Of a stretch of 64,000 nt of DNA, positions 51,559-59,185 are shown piece by piece. Source of the stretch: DASWOJ01 sp964250755 (GTDB taxonomy: Bacteria > Pseudomonadota > Alphaproteobacteria > Acetobacterales > Acetobacteraceae); NCBI GenBank assembly GCA_964250755.1, contig CAXUHB010000015.1, forward strand, positions 1-64,000, in the 5' to 3' direction. The notes below the pieces were generated by a model. That model was given only the letters and a program-made list of their open reading frames with translations, was not told the origin of the DNA and did no database searches. A program made the translations under genes and the position numbers. Position 1 is the stretch's first letter. Each line of letters begins with the position of its first letter.

Positions 51559-53907
51559 ATGAGAGCCGTTGCCGCTCTTGCGCTGCTGGCTGGTGCCTGC
51601 ACGGCGGCGCTGGTGCTGCCTGGGTATTACGCCTTCCTGATCGGCCTGGTGGCTGTGTCGGCGCTGGCCTGCACGGGGCTGAACGTGCTGCTGGGCCTGG
51701 CGGGGGAGGTCTCGCTGGGCCAGGCCGGGTTCCTGGCGCTGGGCGCATACGGCGTCGGGGTGCTGACGACCGGGGCGGGCTGGCCGTTCCTGCTGGCGTG
51801 GCCGGCAGCCGCCGCGCTGACGATGGCGGCGGCGGCGCTGCTGGCCGTGCCGGCGCTGCGCGTCACCGGGCCGCATCTGGCGATGGTGACCATCGCATTC
51901 GGCTTCATCGTCGAGTCCGCCGCGACGGAGTGGCGCGGCGTGACCGGTGGGGCCTCAGGGATCGCCGGCATTCCAGGACCGTTCGGCGTGCATGGCACGG
52001 CGGCGCTGGCGTGCGTCTGCTGCGCGGGGGGGCTGGCGGGGTTCGGCTGGCTGCGGCGGTCGCCGCTGGGGCTGGCGATGGCGATGCAGGCGGCGGCTCC
52101 GGCGGCGGCGCGGGGCGTCGGCATCCGCGCGGTGCCGGTGCGGGCGGCAGCGTTCGTGCTGGCGGCAGGGGCGGCGGGGATCGCGGGCGGGTTGCAGGCG
52201 GGGCTGACCGGGTTCATCGCGCCGTCGTCGTTTCCGTTCTCGCAGTCCATCCTGTTCCTGCTGGTTGTGATGCTGGGCGGGGCCGGCAGCACCATGGGGC
52301 CTTTGGCCGGGGCCGTGCTGGTGGGGCTGCTGCCGGAGTTGCTGTCGGGGCTGGCAGAGTATCGCCAACTGGTGTTCGGCGCCGGGCTGCTGGTGGTGCT
52401 GTGTCTGGCGCCGCGCGGGCTGGCCGGGCTGCTGCCAACCCGGCGCGGGGCCGGGCCGGACGCTGTCGGGGACGTGGCTGCGTTCCTGCGCCAGGCCGGG
52501 CCAGGCGGGCTGCGGGTGGAGGGGCTGGGCGTGGCATTCGGCGGCGTGCGGGCGGTGGACGGCGTCAGCCTTCATGCGCCGGCGGGCGGCATCACGGGGA
52601 TCATCGGGCCGAACGGCGCAGGCAAGACGACGCTGCTGAACGCCGTCACCGGCTTCGTGGCGCGGGACCGCGGCACGGTGCAGGCTGGGGGCCGGATGGC
52701 CCGCACCTTCCAGACCGCGCAGATGCCCGGCGGCATGAGCGTGCTGGACTGCGTGCGGACGGGCCTGCTGCGCGGGCGCTGGCGCGGCGCCGCGGACCCA
52801 GCGCTTGCGGCGGCGCTGCTGCGCTTCGTGGGCTACGCCGGGCCGGACACAGCGCCCTGCGCCAGCCTGCCCCACCCGGCCCGGCGGCTGGTCGAGGTTG
52901 CGCGGGCGCTGGCGACGCAGCCCGCAGTGCTGCTGCTGGACGAGCCGGCGGCGGGGCTGGACGCCGCTGACACCGCACGGCTGGCGCCGGTGCTGCGCGC
53001 CATCGCCGGGTGCGGGATCGCGGTGGTGCTGGTCGAGCATGACATGGACCTGGTCATGGGCGCGTGCAGCCGGCTGTTCGTGCTGGATGCCGGACGGCTG
53101 ATCGCCGAGGGGACGCCCGCCCAGGTGCGGGCCGATCCGGCGGTGCGCGCGGCCTATCTGGGCGCTGGCACGGCGCGCCCGCAGCGCCCGGCTGCGCCGC
53201 CGGGTGCGCCGCTGCTGACCCTCCAGGGCTTGCAGGCGGGCTACGGCGGCGTGCCGGTGCTGCGGGATGTGTCGCTGCAGATCGGGCGCGGGGAGATGGT
53301 GGCGCTGGTCGGGCCGAACGGCGCGGGCAAGTCCACCTTGATGCGGGCGCTCAGCGGCCTGCTGCGCCCGGTGGGCGGCAGCATCGGCTGGGACGGGCGG
53401 GAGGCGGCGGCGCTGCCCGCCCACGCCGTCGCACGTCTGGGCCTGGTGCTGGTGCCGGAAGGGCGGCAGGTGTTCCCGGACCTGTCCGTGCGGGACAACC
53501 TGCGGCTGGGCGCCACCGTGCGCCGGGACTTCGACCCGGCGGAGATCGCCGCCATGACGGAGCGGTTCCCCAAGCTGCGCGCCTTGCTGGACCGGCCTGC
53601 CGGGCTGCTGTCGGGCGGGGAGCAGCAGATGCTGGCGCTGGCCCGCGGGCTGCTGGCGCGGCCCACGCTGCTGCTGCTGGACGAGCCGTCGCTGGGCCTG
53701 TCTCCGGCCATCACGGCGGAGCTGTTCGATGCCCTGTCCCGCCTGCGTGACGAGGGGCTGACGCTGCTGCTGGTGGACCAGCGGGCCGACCTGGCGCTGC
53801 CGCTGGCGGACCGCTGCGCCTTGCTGCTGGGCGGACGGATCGGCCAGGTCGGCCCGCCGGCGGCGATGGGCGCTGTACTGGACTACTTGGGGACGGAGGC
53901 GGCGTGA
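51559..53907 (+). CDS. LivM-LivG-LivF triple-fusion ABC protein
   Basis: A single 782-residue polypeptide containing the second permease and both ATPases. LivM-like membrane part about 1-300 (GLNVLLGLAGEVSLGQAGF, GVTGGASGI, MLGGAGSTMGPLAG). LivG-like ATPase about 318-540: Walker A GPNGAGKTT at 350-358, Walker B LLLLDEPAAGLD at 457-468, and VEHDMDLVM. LivF-like ATPase about 550-780: Walker A at 585-593, signature LLSGGEQQM near 685, LLLLDEPSLGLSP. In the LivG part the signature LSYGQ is replaced by SLPHPARRL, and it is shorter than usual. The usual operon order livM-livG-livF is fused head to tail without stops. ATG 51559 has a weak ribosome site. Confidence 0.92.
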   Translation: MRAVAALALLAGACTAALVLPGYYAFLIGLVAVSALACTGLNVLLGLAGEVSLGQAGFLALGAYGVGVLTTGAGWPFLLAWPAAAALTMAAAALLAVPALRVTGPHLAMVTIAFGFIVESAATEWRGVTGGASGIAGIPGPFGVHGTAALACVCCAGGLAGFGWLRRSPLGLAMAMQAAAPAAARGVGIRAVPVRAAAFVLAAGAAGIAGGLQAGLTGFIAPSSFPFSQSILFLLVVMLGGAGSTMGPLAGAVLVGLLPELLSGLAEYRQLVFGAGLLVVLCLAPRGLAGLLPTRRGAGPDAVGDVAAFLRQAGPGGLRVEGLGVAFGGVRAVDGVSLHAPAGGITGIIGPNGAGKTTLLNAVTGFVARDRGTVQAGGRMARTFQTAQMPGGMSVLDCVRTGLLRGRWRGAADPALAAALLRFVGYAGPDTAPCASLPHPARRLVEVARALATQPAVLLLDEPAAGLDAADTARLAPVLRAIAGCGIAVVLVEHDMDLVMGACSRLFVLDAGRLIAEGTPAQVRADPAVRAAYLGAGTARPQRPAAPPGAPLLTLQGLQAGYGGVPVLRDVSLQIGRGEMVALVGPNGAGKSTLMRALSGLLRPVGGSIGWDGREAAALPAHAVARLGLVLVPEGRQVFPDLSVRDNLRLGATVRRDFDPAEIAAMTERFPKLRALLDRPAGLLSGGEQQMLALARGLLARPTLLLLDEPSLGLSPAITAELFDALSRLRDEGLTLLLVDQRADLALPLADRCALLLGGRIGQVGPPAAMGAVLDYLGTEAA

Positions 53908-55151
53908 TGGATCTGGTCGTGCGCGGGGCCATGCTGGCGGACGGGACCGGCCCGGTGGACGTGGGCGTGGCCGCGGGCCGGATCGCCGCCATCGCCCCGG
54001 CGCTGGACCCGGCGCTGGACGTGGAAGCCCCTGCCCTGCCCGCCCACGGCTGCCTGCTGATCCCCGGGCTGGTCGAGACGCACCTGCACCTGGACAAGAC
54101 CTGCATCCTGGACCGCTGCCCGGCGTCCGAGGGGTCCGTGGCCGAAGCCGTGCGCCTGACCAGTGCCGCCAAGAAGGACTTCACGCCCGAGGATGTCTAT
54201 GCCCGCGGCCAGCGCACGCTGGAGCGGTGCATCGGATGGGGCACCACGCGCATCCGCACCCATGTCGAGGTGGACCCCGGCATCGGGATGCGCGGGTTCG
54301 AGGGGGTGCAGCAGCTGGCGCGGGACTACGCCTGGGCCGTGGACATGGAGCTGTGCGTGTTCCCGCAGGAGGGGCTGCTCAACAACCCCGGCACCGATGC
54401 GCTGCTGACCGAAGGGTTGCGCCGGGGTGCCCGGGTGATCGGCGCCGTGCCCTACTGCGACACCGACCCGCGCGGGCAGATTGACCGCGTGTTCGAGATC
54501 GCCCGCGAGTGGGACGTGGACGTGGACATGCATCTGGACATGGGGGACACGCCCGACGGGATGCAGGTGGAATACGTCTGCCGCAAGACCGAGGAATATG
54601 GCTGGGGCGGACGGGTCGCGGTCGGGCATGTGACGCAGATGTCCTTGGTGCCGCCGGCGCGCTTCGCGCAGCTTGCGGCGACCTTGGCGCGGGCCGGGGT
54701 GGCGGTGACGGTGCTGCCCAGCACCGACCTGTTCCTGATGGGGCGCAGCCACGACCATGCGGTGCCGCGGGGCGTGGTGATGGTGGAGCCGCTGCGGGCG
54801 GCGGGGGTCACGTGCTCGGTGGCGACCAACAACGTGCTGAACCCGTTCACGCCCTATGGTGACGCCAACCTGCTGCGCATGGCGAACCTGTATGCCAACG
54901 TGTGCCATGTCTCGCGCCCGGCAGACCTGCTGGCGTGCCTGGGGATGGTGACGGGGGACGCGGCGCGGCTGATGCGGGCGGGGGAGTATGGCATCCGGGT
55001 GGGAGCGCCGGCAGATTTGGTGCTGCTGGACGCCGGGACAGGGGCTGCCGCAGTGGCGGAGCTGGCGCAGCCGTTGTGGGGGATGAAGGCGGGCCGGATG
55101 ACGTTCTCGCGGGCGCGGGTGGAGTTGCATCGTCCAGGGGTGGGAGGCTGA
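53907..55151 (+). CDS. cytosine-deaminase-like amidohydrolase
   Basis: Metal-dependent amidohydrolase of 414 residues, CodA/AtzC-like. Metal ligands: His59 and His61 (VETHLHLDKT), His209 (DMHLDMGDT), His241 (VGHVTQ) and Asp274 (PSTDLFLMG). In cytosine deaminase His214 is followed at +3 by catalytic Glu217; here the +3 residue is Met212, so a classical deaminase mechanism is doubtful. It overlaps the LivMGF stop (TGATG; GTG 53904 is also in frame). Last gene of the plus operon; probably acts on the imported compound or its product. Confidence 0.88.
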   Translation: MDLVVRGAMLADGTGPVDVGVAAGRIAAIAPALDPALDVEAPALPAHGCLLIPGLVETHLHLDKTCILDRCPASEGSVAEAVRLTSAAKKDFTPEDVYARGQRTLERCIGWGTTRIRTHVEVDPGIGMRGFEGVQQLARDYAWAVDMELCVFPQEGLLNNPGTDALLTEGLRRGARVIGAVPYCDTDPRGQIDRVFEIAREWDVDVDMHLDMGDTPDGMQVEYVCRKTEEYGWGGRVAVGHVTQMSLVPPARFAQLAATLARAGVAVTVLPSTDLFLMGRSHDHAVPRGVVMVEPLRAAGVTCSVATNNVLNPFTPYGDANLLRMANLYANVCHVSRPADLLACLGMVTGDAARLMRAGEYGIRVGAPADLVLLDAGTGAAAVAELAQPLWGMKAGRMTFSRARVELHRPGVGG

Positions 55152-55169
55152 CGGACGAGGATTAAGGCT

Positions 55170-55343
55170 GCCTGCTCCCTCTCCCTCCGGGGTCAAACCG
55201 CAGAGCGGTTTACGGCCGGGGTGAGGGAGTCTTCCAGCACTGGCCTGTATCGTCTGGGCCGTGGTGCAGCGGCACTAGCGGTGCCCCCGCTCCGCAACCA
55301 AGGCCCCCTCACTCCGGCCCTCTCCTGGAGGGAGAGGGGGAAG
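55170..55343. repeat. family A REP doublet (h), left unit with nested hairpin
   Basis: Left unit 55170-55229 carries the nested inverted repeat AAACCGC (55195-55201), AGA, GCGGTTT (55205-55211); right unit 55304-55343 is of the normal form. It lies between the converging amidohydrolase gene and the small gene at 55350. Confidence 0.9.
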
Positions 55344-55349
55344 GAAAGC

Positions 55350-55664
55350 CTACCCACCCCAGGCGCTGAACACCTGCCGGTCCCGGTTCTCCTGCATCAG
55401 CACGCGGAAGCCCGGCAGCGTCTCGAACCCAAGTCCGCACGGCACGCCGGTTTCCGGGTCGGGCACCACCTTGGCGTAGGCGTCGCCGCTCAGCTTCTCC
55501 CACTTGCCCGCGGGCTTCTTGGCCTCGACATGGACGACGGTGGCCTTCAGCACCATGCGGACGACGGCCTCCTTCGGGTTGGACGGCTTGGTCAGGCTCA
55601 GGAAGCCGCCCACCACCGTCCAGCCGTTCGCCAGCGCCCAGGCGCGCAGCTCGTCCGCGGTCAT
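55350..55664 (-). CDS. small conserved hypothetical protein coupled to the ABC-F gene
   Basis: A 104-residue soluble protein of mixed alpha/beta composition (LRAWALANGWTVVGGFLSLT, KATVVHVEAKK) without signal or membrane segment. No function recognised. Its ATG overlaps the ABC-F stop codon (ATGA at 55661-55664), so it is translationally coupled and may act with the ABC-F ATPase on ribosomes; that is inference from position. Confidence 0.75.
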   Translation of the reverse strand: MTADELRAWALANGWTVVGGFLSLTKPSNPKEAVVRMVLKATVVHVEAKKPAGKWEKLSGDAYAKVVPDPETGVPCGLGFETLPGFRVLMQENRDRQVFSAWGG

Positions 55665-57301
55665 GCCGCCTTCTTCCGCTTCTGCTTGCCGACCGACACC
55701 TTGCCGGCGCGGGCCTGACTGGGGGCGCTGCCGGTCTTGGCGCGGTCCAGCACCAGCCGGGCGTAGTCGTCCATGTCGCCGTCGAAGGGCGCCACCGTGC
55801 CGTCCGCCGCCAGCCACAAGCGGTCCGCCACCAGCTCCATCAAGGAGCGGTCATGGGTGATGAGGATGACGGCGCCTTGGTAGTCGTTCAGCGCGTCCAG
55901 CAAGGCGCGTCGGCTGTCTATGTCCAGATGGTTCGTCGGCTCGTCCAGGATCAGGAGGTGCGGCGCGGCCATGGCGACCAGGTTCAGCAGCAGGCGCGCG
56001 CGCTCCCCGCCGGACAGGTTCTCGACCGTCGTGCCCTGCTTCTCGAAGCCGATGCCCCAACTGGCCAGGCGGGAACGGTAGGAGGTCTCGCTGTCCTCCG
56101 GACGCGCCCGGCGTATAATGTCGAGCGGCGTGTCGGCGGCGTCCAGCGCCTCGATCTGGTGCTGGTGGAACCAGCCGACCTGGATGCGCCGCTCCCGCTG
56201 CATGTGCCCGGCCTGCAGGCCCAGCGCACCCGCGGCCATCTTGGCAAAGGTGCTCTTGCCCGCGCCGTTCACGCCCAGCAGGCCGATGCGGTCGTCTATG
56301 TCCAGGCGAAGGTTCAGGTTGCGCAGCACCGGGTCGGCGTCGCCGTAGCCGACCGACGCGCTCTCCAGCCGCATCAGCGGCGGCGCCAGGGGGCGCGGCG
56401 GGGACGGCAGCAGAAAGGGTGCCACGCGCTCTTCGACCACAGCGGCAATCGGTTCCAGCTTGGCCAGACGCTTCATGCGGGACTGCGCCTGGGCGGCCTT
56501 GCTGGCCTTGGCCTTGAAGCGGTCCACGAAGGATTGCAGGTGCGCCCGCTCCGCCTCCTGCTTCACGCGGGAGGCCGTCTGCAGCCGCGCCTTCTCGGCC
56601 CGGCGGCGTTCGAAGTCGTCGTAGCCGCCGGCATACAAATCCAGCTTGCCGTCGCGCAGGTGCAGGATGCTGTCCACCGAGTTGTTCAGCAGCTCCCGGT
56701 CGTGGCTGATGATGATGGCGGCGTTGGGGTAGCGGCGCAGCCGGGCCTCCAGCCACATGGCGCCTTCCAGGTCCAGGTAGTTGGTGGGCTCGTCGAGCAG
56801 CAGCAGGTCGGGCTGTGCGAACAGGGCGGCGGCGAGGGCCACGCGCATCCGCCAGCCGCCGGAGAACTCGGACATGGGCCGGGCCAGGTCGGCGGTGGAG
56901 AAGCCGAGGCCGGAGAGGATTTCGCCTGCGCGTGCTGGGGCGCGGTCGGCGCCGATCTCCTCCAGCTCGGCATAGATGTCGGCGATGCGCTCGGGCGGCG
57001 CCGTGTCCAGTTCGGACATCAGAACATCGCGGCGCTCATCGGCGGCGAGAATGGTGTCGAGCAGGCTGACCGGCGTCGCCGGATGCTCCTGGCTGACGGC
57101 GGCGACGCGGGCGCGGCGGGGCAGCGCGATCTCGCCGCCGTCCGGCTGCAGCTCGCCCAGGATCAGCTTGAACAGGGTGGACTTGCCCACGCCGTTGCGC
57201 CCGACCAGGCCGACCTTGGCCGTGGGCGGCAGCAGGACGCTGGCGCGGTCGAAAAAACGCCGGCCCCATGCGTTGAACACGAGGTCATCAATCTGGAGCA
57301 T
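55661..57301 (-). CDS. ABC-F family ATPase
   Basis: Soluble ribosome-associated double ATPase of 546 residues with no membrane segment. Domain 1: Walker A GRNGVGKST, signature EFSGGWRMR, Walker B LLLLDEPTNYLDL. A charged helical linker with RVKQEAERAHL and FKAKASKAAQAQSRM (about 235-300) is the P-site tRNA interaction motif. Domain 2: GVNGAGKST, NLSGGERAR, LLILDEPTNHLDI. A lysine-rich tail ends the protein. The length and tail resemble the Uup/YheS branch of translation factors rather than drug-resistance ABC-Fs. ATG 57301 at the conserved N-terminus. Confidence 0.92.
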   Translation of the reverse strand: MLQIDDLVFNAWGRRFFDRASVLLPPTAKVGLVGRNGVGKSTLFKLILGELQPDGGEIALPRRARVAAVSQEHPATPVSLLDTILAADERRDVLMSELDTAPPERIADIYAELEEIGADRAPARAGEILSGLGFSTADLARPMSEFSGGWRMRVALAAALFAQPDLLLLDEPTNYLDLEGAMWLEARLRRYPNAAIIISHDRELLNNSVDSILHLRDGKLDLYAGGYDDFERRRAEKARLQTASRVKQEAERAHLQSFVDRFKAKASKAAQAQSRMKRLAKLEPIAAVVEERVAPFLLPSPPRPLAPPLMRLESASVGYGDADPVLRNLNLRLDIDDRIGLLGVNGAGKSTFAKMAAGALGLQAGHMQRERRIQVGWFHQHQIEALDAADTPLDIIRRARPEDSETSYRSRLASWGIGFEKQGTTVENLSGGERARLLLNLVAMAAPHLLILDEPTNHLDIDSRRALLDALNDYQGAVILITHDRSLMELVADRLWLAADGTVAPFDGDMDDYARLVLDRAKTGSAPSQARAGKVSVGKQKRKKAA

Positions 57302-57415
57302 GTTTTGGGTGTGCCGTCCGGTGGTGGCGTTGGCCTTCCATGTAGCGGAATTGGCCAATGATTGCGAGGACCGCGTTGCCGGTGCAGGATGCGGCCAGCA
57401 AGGAATGCGCCTCCA

Positions 57416-58021
57416 ATGAACGATACGCCCGAACACGCCAGCGCCGAAGGCCGTCCCATCACCGCAGCCCTGCTGGCCGCCATCGCGCACAGCACCGAGC
57501 CGATGGCGCTGTCCGACCCGCGGTTGCCGGACCACCCGATCATCGCGGTGAACAAGGCGTTCGAGGCGATATCGGGCTACACCGCTGCCGAGATCGTCGG
57601 GCGCAACTGCCGGATGATGCAAGGCCCCGGCACGGATGAGGCGACGGCGCGCAAGCTGGGCCGGATCATTGCCGAGGGCCACGGCTGTGTGGAGTGGCTG
57701 GTCAACCACCGCAAGGACGGCACGCCATTCTGGAACCTGCTGTTCCTGTCGCCGGTGCGGGACGGACATGGCAACATAATTCACTACTTCGCCAACCAGC
57801 ACGACATCACCAAAGGTCTTCCGGAACGGCTGTCGGAGGTCAACTTCGGCCGCGCCCATATGCCGGAGGAAGTGACGGCCGAGTTCCAGCGCCTCGTACA
57901 TGAGATCGCGGCGGCTGCAGAGACCAATGGGCCATCCGACGCGCGGGCGCTGGAGGAAGTCATCCGTGCGGCGCGTCAACTGGCCCAGGTCAGCACCAGT
58001 CTCAAGCCCGGCCCGGCGTAG
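57416..58021 (+). CDS. short LOV-domain blue-light photoreceptor
   Basis: PAS/LOV protein of 201 residues. The LOV core (about 25-145) has IIAVNKAFEAISGY, the flavin-binding GRNCRMMQG with adduct-forming Cys65 (canonical motif GRNCRFLQG) and WNLLFLSPVRD...YFANQHDIT with the conserved Gln. It would bind FMN and form a cysteinyl adduct under blue light. There is no kinase, GGDEF or DNA-binding output, only a C-terminal helical tail of about 55 residues, so signalling is through dimerisation or a partner. ATG 57416 has AAGGA upstream. Divergent from the ABC-F gene, convergent with the glycosylase. Confidence 0.9.
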   Translation: MNDTPEHASAEGRPITAALLAAIAHSTEPMALSDPRLPDHPIIAVNKAFEAISGYTAAEIVGRNCRMMQGPGTDEATARKLGRIIAEGHGCVEWLVNHRKDGTPFWNLLFLSPVRDGHGNIIHYFANQHDITKGLPERLSEVNFGRAHMPEEVTAEFQRLVHEIAAAAETNGPSDARALEEVIRAARQLAQVSTSLKPGPA

Positions 58022-58042
58022 CCTCCATCAGGCCTGAGGGCA

Positions 58043-58678
58043 TCACTGAGCGCTGCCCACTGGAAACGGCCTGCTGAGGTAGCGCGAGCCTTCCAGCCCG
58101 AAGCGCCAGGCGACGTCGCGCGCCCGGCTGATGCCAATGCGGGGGCCAGATGCCACCGTGGCGGGCGCGGCCGCCGCCAGCATCCGAAACGGAGGCTGGT
58201 CCAACGGCAGCCCGTCCAGCGCCCCGGTGACGCCAAGGGCCTGGCACAGCCGTCCGGGACCGGCGCATAACAAGCGCTCCGCCAGACCGCCGCGGCGCGC
58301 GCGCATGGCGGGCAGGCCATACAGAGGCTCCAGCGCGCGGATCAGCACGGCGGCGCCGGGTTCAGGGCCGCACACTAAGTTCAGGCACCAGTGCATCCCG
58401 TAGGAGCGATAGACGTAGGCGTGCCTGGGCGGCCCGAACATCGCGGCGTTGCGCGGGGTGGGGCCGCGGTGGCTGTGGGAAGCCGGATCGGCGCGGTCGT
58501 AGGCCTCCGTCTCGACGATGGTGCCGCCGACGCCGTCCACCAGCAGGACCGCGCCAATAAGGTCTCGCGCCACGTCCTGCACGGGGCGGAGGAGCGCCGT
58601 AGATGGCAGGGGCGCCAGGGCCGGAGCAGAAGGCTGGAGGGTCGGGACGGAAGGGGACAGGGAACGGCTCTCCGGCAT
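58043..58678 (-). CDS. 3-methyladenine DNA glycosylase (Mpg/AAG family)
   Basis: Excises alkylated purines in base-excision repair; 211 residues. VARDLIGAVL, ETEAYDRADPASHS (catalytic Glu), the MFGPPRHAYVYRSYGMHWC block and RIGISRARD are diagnostic. The first 25 residues are low complexity. ATG 58678 has AGGGGACAGGGAAC upstream, more likely than the longer forms. It is convergent with the LOV gene (21 bp between stops) and divergent from the small membrane protein. Confidence 0.92.
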   Translation of the reverse strand: MPESRSLSPSVPTLQPSAPALAPLPSTALLRPVQDVARDLIGAVLLVDGVGGTIVETEAYDRADPASHSHRGPTPRNAAMFGPPRHAYVYRSYGMHWCLNLVCGPEPGAAVLIRALEPLYGLPAMRARRGGLAERLLCAGPGRLCQALGVTGALDGLPLDQPPFRMLAAAAPATVASGPRIGISRARDVAWRFGLEGSRYLSRPFPVGSAQ

Positions 58679-58809
58679 GACGGTCGCGGACTGGAGGCAA
58701 CGGGCAGACGGCCGCGCACTTTCATCAGGCGATGCACCGGCATCATGCAGCCTTACACGACGCCAGGCGTTGGGCCTTCGCTCCCCCACGCACAGGACCG
58801 AGGTCTCTC

Positions 58810-59169
58810 ATGGAATTGTCCAGCTACGCCAGCGCGCTGCATCCCGGCCTGTCCAGGCTGCGGGAGCAGTTGTCCGGATTGATGACAGGTGCTGCCGAAG
58901 CAGCGCCGGCAGCGGCCCGGCAGGCCCGCCCTGCCCTGCTGCAGCAGGCGATGGACAACGCACCCCTGTTGCTGGAACTGGGAACGACGCTGCTGCATCG
59001 GATGCGCGGCGGACGGGAGGAGGCCATCGCACGCCCTGCCCCGCCGCCGCCCCGGCGCTTCCGCGTGCTGCGCCCGATCCTGATTGCAGCGGCCGTGGCG
59101 GGTGCCGCTTACTACGCCGGGCGGGCCTACGCACCGGCCGGCCGCAGCCGCGCCGCGCGCCAGGCTTAG
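58810..59169 (+). CDS. small single-pass membrane protein
   Basis: A 119-residue protein with helical N-terminus (about 1-65) and one predicted transmembrane segment near 88-108 (PILIAAAVAGAAYYAG), then a basic tail. No family recognised. ATG 58810 has GAGG about 8 bases upstream. It converges with the GGDEF/EAL gene. Confidence 0.65.
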   Translation: MELSSYASALHPGLSRLREQLSGLMTGAAEAAPAAARQARPALLQQAMDNAPLLLELGTTLLHRMRGGREEAIARPAPPPPRRFRVLRPILIAAAVAGAAYYAGRAYAPAGRSRAARQA

Positions 59170-59185
59170 CGGTTGCTGCCCCGTC

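Noticed and set aside
11179..55343. Family A repeats as a CRISPR array
   Set aside because: Units are dispersed over 44 kb, palindromic and in inverted pairs, without uniform repeat-spacer structure or cas genes.
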